Origin: an uncultured Lachnospiraceae bacterium
Lineage (GTDB): Bacteria; Bacillota; Clostridia; Lachnospirales; Lachnospiraceae
Direction of reading: 5' to 3'
Assembly: GCA_958428365.1 (NCBI GenBank)
Contig: CAUAFT010000005.1
Coordinates: 1-64,000 of the forward strand
DNA length: 64,000 bases
The notes under the pieces are model-generated. The model ran no database searches. It saw only the letters and a program-made list of their open reading frames with translations, and was not told where the DNA came from. Positions 61,228 through 64,000 of the stretch are shown here, in pieces (the stretch's first letter is position 1; every line of letters starts with the position of its first letter). A program made the translations under genes and the position numbers.

Positions 61228-62511
61228 CTATTTATAATAATCAAATTCCAATCCGTACATACGCACGGTATCGCCTTCTTCGATTCCTAATTTTTCCAGT
61301 TCTTTGATAATTCCCTGCTGTTTTAAGAATTTCTGGAAGAACAAAAATCCCTTTTCCGAGTCAATATTCGTGTAACCCAGCATCTTCTCAATGCTCGGTC
61401 CCTCCACCACATAGACCTCTTCTTCCCGGTCATATTCTACGGTATACGCCTCTTCCTGAACCTGTAATTCCTCCGGGAAAAATTCCTGCTCAAAGATGAT
61501 CGGTTCCTCCGAGAACTCCGAGAGCAGCTTTTGCACCGCAAATAAAAGCTCCCGTACCCCCTTACCACTGACCGCAGAGATCGGATAGACCTCAATGCCC
61601 TCTGGCTCAAAGGTCTCTCTCAATTTCTGGATAACCTCATTTTCTCCCTCATAGATGACGTCGATTTTATTCGCCGCAATGACCTGCGGTTTTTCCAAAA
61701 GTTTTGGATTATAGGCCTCCAGCTCGTGGTTGATGGCATGGATATCCGCAATCGGATCCCTTCCCTCCACAGACGCCGCATCCACCATGTGGATCATCAC
61801 CTTCGTCCGCTCAATGTGGCGCAGAAATTCATGACCAAGCCCCACGCCTTCGGAAGCTCCTTCGATCAGCCCCGGAATATCCGCAATGACAAATCCTCCT
61901 TCTTCCAGATCCACCACACCCAGATTCGGATTCAGCGTGGTAAAATGATAATTTGCGATCTTCGGCTGCGCATTGGTAACTCTCGCCAAAAATGTGGATT
62001 TTCCCACATTCGGAAATCCCACAAGCCCCACATCCGCAATCACCTTCAATTCCAGCTTCACTTCCAGTTCCATACCGTCCTGTCCCGGTTTCGCATACTT
62101 CGGAGCCTGCATCGTGGAAGTGGCATAATGCTGATTGCCCAGCCCGCCGTTCCCACCTCTGAGCACAACCTGTCTCTCATTCTCACCGGACATATCGGCG
62201 ATCACCTTATCCGATTGTGCATCCCGGATGATCGTCCCCTCCGGAACCTTTAAGATCAGATCCTGTCCCTTCTTCCCGTGGCAGTTCCGCTTGCCGCCTT
62301 CCTCTCCATTCTCGGCGGCAAACTTCCTTCTATGCCGGTAATCCGCCAGAGTATTCATCCCTTTATCCACAACAAAGATGATGTCTCCGCCCTTACCTCC
62401 GTCCCCGCCATCAGGACCTCCGTTCGGCACATACTTCTCCCGGCGGAAAGAGACATGTCCGTCTCCGCCTTTTCCCGATTTTATAATAATCTTTGCACGA
62501 TCTGCAAACAT
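61228..62511 (-). CDS. obgE: GTPase ObgE/CgtA
   Basis: A 427-aa ribosome-associated GTPase. Obg glycine-rich domain (1-158), GTPase domain with GFPNVGKST, DIPGLIEGASEGVGLG and NKID, and a C-terminal OCT domain (about 345-427; VEGPSIEKML...EGDTVRMYGLEFDYYK). It acts in 50S assembly and, in sporulating Firmicutes, in sporulation onset. Confidence 0.97.
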   Translation of the reverse strand: MFADRAKIIIKSGKGGDGHVSFRREKYVPNGGPDGGDGGKGGDIIFVVDKGMNTLADYRHRRKFAAENGEEGGKRNCHGKKGQDLILKVPEGTIIRDAQSDKVIADMSGENERQVVLRGGNGGLGNQHYATSTMQAPKYAKPGQDGMELEVKLELKVIADVGLVGFPNVGKSTFLARVTNAQPKIANYHFTTLNPNLGVVDLEEGGFVIADIPGLIEGASEGVGLGHEFLRHIERTKVMIHMVDAASVEGRDPIADIHAINHELEAYNPKLLEKPQVIAANKIDVIYEGENEVIQKLRETFEPEGIEVYPISAVSGKGVRELLFAVQKLLSEFSEEPIIFEQEFFPEELQVQEEAYTVEYDREEEVYVVEGPSIEKMLGYTNIDSEKGFLFFQKFLKQQGIIKELEKLGIEEGDTVRMYGLEFDYYK

Positions 62512-62576
62512 AATTTTCTACCTCATTCTCAAAATATCCGGCAATAAACGAATCGCTTATCCCTACTATGCAAAAT

Positions 62577-62601
62577 AGACCCGGCTTACAAAGTCGGGTC
62601 T
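62577..62601 (-). terminator. Terminator/attenuator between rpmA and obgE
   Basis: On the - strand AGACCCGACTT pairs with AAGCCGGGTCT across a 3-nt loop (11 bp with one G-U), then ATTTTGC. It likely reduces read-through from the ribosomal-protein genes into obgE. Confidence 0.7.
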
Positions 62602-62615
62602 ACAACTATCCATTT

Positions 62616-62903
62616 CTATTTACTCTCAACTGGATAAACGGAAGCCTGTTTCTTATCTCTTCCTTTTCTCTCAAATCTCAGAACGCCATCCACCAAAGCG
62701 AATAAGGTATCATCTCCACCTTTTCCTACGTTTGTACCCGGATGGATTCTTGTTCCACGCTGTCTGTATAAAATATTACCAGCTTTTACGAACTGACCGT
62801 CTGCTCTCTTTGCTCCTAATCTCTTGGACTCGGAATCTCTACCGTTCTTTGTGGATCCCATTCCTTTTTTATGAGCAAAAAACTGAAGGTTCATTGTTAA
62901 CAT
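62616..62903 (-). CDS. rpmA: 50S ribosomal protein L27 (with Prp-cleaved leader)
   Basis: A 95-aa L27 with the Firmicutes N-terminal extension: MNLQFFAHKKG contains the LQFF-A site cleaved by Prp to expose the mature N-terminus that reaches the peptidyl-transferase centre. The prp gene is the one directly upstream in the operon. Ribosome site AAGGAGG before ATG 62903; ATG 62894 is also in frame. Confidence 0.97.
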   Translation of the reverse strand: MLTMNLQFFAHKKGMGSTKNGRDSESKRLGAKRADGQFVKAGNILYRQRGTRIHPGTNVGKGGDDTLFALVDGVLRFERKGRDKKQASVYPVESK

Positions 62904-62905
62904 GT

Positions 62906-63235
62906 CTACACCTCCTTAAAGTCTAAGGTAATGAACGCATTACCGTATTGATTCATAATTCCCTGAAGACCAAGTACCATCGACTGCAATAACAGATAAC
63001 TGTCATGCCCTGAAGGAACTTCCAATCGAAATACGATCCTTCCGCTCTCCTCCTCCGTATCCACGGAGAACTTCTCCTCCGTAAAACTTCCAATCGAGTT
63101 GATGGCATTGATGACCAGTGCGGATACGCCGGCACACACCACATCTTCCCCGGCGTCTGCATATCCTGCGTGTCCCACACAGTCAAAACCCGTATACAGG
63201 TTGTCTTTATTTTTGTAAATCGTTATACTTGTCAT
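62906..63235 (-). CDS. prp: Ribosomal-processing cysteine protease Prp
   Basis: A 109-aa cysteine protease. Catalytic His in GHAGYADAGEDVVCAGVSALV (H22) and Cys in VVCAGVSAL (C34) are visible. It removes the L27 leader encoded next to it. The order rplU-prp-rpmA is conserved in Firmicutes. Confidence 0.96.
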   Translation of the reverse strand: MTSITIYKNKDNLYTGFDCVGHAGYADAGEDVVCAGVSALVINAINSIGSFTEEKFSVDTEEESGRIVFRLEVPSGHDSYLLLQSMVLGLQGIMNQYGNAFITLDFKEV

Positions 63236-63247
63236 AACAATTCATGA

Positions 63248-63556
63248 CTAGGCGTTGATCTTTTCAATCTTTACTTTTGTATACGCCTGTCTGTGACCAT
63301 TTTTCTTGTGATAGCCGGTTTTTCTCTTATACTTGTAAACGATGACTTTTTTGCCTCTTCCGTTCTCTACGACAGAAGCTGTCACGCTTGCACCTTCAAC
63401 TACCGGGCTTCCGACTTTCATTCCATTGTCGTTTACTGCTAAAACCTGGTCAAATGTAACTGTCTCTCCAGCTTCTACACCAAGTTTTTCAACATTAATG
63501 ATATCGCCTTCGGAAACTTTGTACTGTTTACCACCTGTTGCAATAATTGCGTACAT
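63248..63556 (-). CDS. rplU: 50S ribosomal protein L21
   Basis: A 102-aa ribosomal protein starting MYAIIATGGKQYKVSEGD, with the C-terminal YKRKTGYHKKNGHRQAYTKVKI. A longer open frame to 63706 reads through the leader and promoter and is not used. Ribosome site TAGGAGG. Confidence 0.98.
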   Translation of the reverse strand: MYAIIATGGKQYKVSEGDIINVEKLGVEAGETVTFDQVLAVNDNGMKVGSPVVEGASVTASVVENGRGKKVIVYKYKRKTGYHKKNGHRQAYTKVKIEKINA

Positions 63557-63635
63557 AAGGCACCTCCTATTTATCATTACTCGCCAGCTTCGGTGTTCCC
63601 AATGGGCATACTTATGACCTCGCTGTGCGGCATAC
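63557..63635 (-). promoter_or_regulatory. Structured leader before rplU (probable L21 leader)
   Basis: The transcribed leader contains CAGC...GCTG arms around a CCCA-T-TGGG hairpin (63594-63602) just before the ribosome site. Ribosomal protein leaders are known before rplU in Firmicutes and allow L21 autoregulation; this assignment is by position and structure, not by a matched consensus. Confidence 0.45.
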
Positions 63636-63641
63636 TTCTGT

Positions 63642-63670
63642 ATAATAGCATAATTTGGGTATTGCGTCAA
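63642..63670 (-). promoter_or_regulatory. Promoter of the rplU-prp-rpmA operon
   Basis: On the - strand TTGACG (63670-63665), 17-nt spacer, TATTAT (63647-63642). Confidence 0.8.
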
Positions 63671-63714
63671 CTGTTTTTTACTTGTGTTATATTTTGAAAA
63701 TTGCAAGTATTTTT

Positions 63715-64000
63715 TTACGGCATATAAATATAATTATATTTCTGAACCCCGCTTGTCTGACCATTCTCATTGACCAATACAACAGAAAGCACATTATTCC
63801 CCTGTATCATCTCAAAAGGTCCCGTATAAAGGGTGGAATTTGCATCCGGCATCCCATTCCATGTATAGTAAGCCCTGCAATTTTCCGGCACATCAATCGT
63901 AATTGGAACCGCCTCAGTATACGTTCCACTCTCCGGAGACGCCGTCGGCAGATCCGGTATATTAAGCTCCACCAGATACTCTGCCTCTGCCCTGGAACTA
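63715..64000 (-). CDS. C-terminal part of a protein with chitobiase-type C-terminal domain (partial)
   Basis: The frame stays open to the window edge, so this is the 3' end of a larger gene; an apparent GTG at 63972 is probably internal since coding-like sequence (RAEAEYLVE) precedes it. The last 80 residues read as a CHB_HEX_C-type beta-sandwich (PTASPESGTYTEAVPITIDVPE, YYTWNGMPDAN, YTGPFEMIQGNNVLSVVLVNENGQTS), an accessory module in surface or carbohydrate-active proteins. The rest of the protein is outside the window. Confidence 0.75.
   Translation of the reverse strand, partial: SSRAEAEYLVELNIPDLPTASPESGTYTEAVPITIDVPENCRAYYTWNGMPDANSTLYTGPFEMIQGNNVLSVVLVNENGQTSGVQKYNYIYMP

Noticed and set aside
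63557..63706. N-terminal extension of L21 by 50 residues
   Set aside because: The extension reads through the promoter and leader; the conserved L21 start and the ribosome site are at 63556.

Overview
The window is a compact, housekeeping-rich stretch of a low-to-mid GC Gram-positive chromosome. Its gene content and order point to the Clostridia, most likely family Lachnospiraceae: yqfC-yqfD sporulation genes, ylm/sepF division cluster, mreBCD-minCDE-rodA operon, a pfl operon with a ZTP riboswitch, the prp/L27 pair, lexA divergent from a yneA-like gene, and several FAD enzymes and DUF families typical of gut Lachnospiraceae. I assign family level only. I see no rRNA, tRNA, CRISPR array, insertion sequence or prophage.

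Layout on the + strand: a lone WXG100 (Esx) gene; xpt (- strand) divergent from rlmH; an aldolase-fold enzyme and a GlpA-like FAD protein; a double hemerythrin; a 932-aa secreted protein with InlB-type repeats and a DUF5722 glycosidase-like domain; pyrimidine-nucleoside phosphorylase (about 0.1-9.3 kb). Then yqfC-yqfD-phoH-degenerate 7TM-HD-ybeY, a DUF3048 lipoprotein, an MurJ/SpoVB-like flippase and small membrane proteins (9.3-17.5 kb); two FAD proteins, mutS-mutL-miaA-ynbB-radC (17.5-28 kb); the envelope and division operon mreB-mreC-mreD-pbp2-minC-minD-minE-rodA-mgsA-dac (28-37.5 kb); a HlyD-like protein with yggS-sepF-ylmH, then aroB, lspA, rluD and a cytidylate-kinase-like gene (38.4-45.3 kb).

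From 45.6 kb orientation becomes mixed: dtd interrupted by an in-frame TGA, ttcA-like and a Xer-type recombinase, plsC, and the SOS pair yneA-like/lexA around several LexA boxes. Between 50 and 56 kb, on the - strand, lies the least understood part: an ECF sigma factor with its own sigma-W-like promoter, two uncharacterised proteins translationally coupled to it, a BlaI/M56-peptidase pair, and a third uncharacterised protein. From 56 kb to the end, also on the - strand, are pflB-pflA behind a ZTP riboswitch and the ribosome-assembly cluster rplU-prp-rpmA-obgE-yhbY-nadD-yqeK-rsfS, followed at the right edge by the 3' end of a protein with a chitobiase-type C-terminal domain.

Points that stand out: the ECF/BlaI cluster with three orphan proteins that have similar N-termini; the TGA at codon 60 of dtd; loss of the HD motif in the PgpH-like protein; apparent leaderless starts of rlmH and yqfC; the large insertion in PBP2; a small repetitive ORF after the cytidylate-kinase-like gene.
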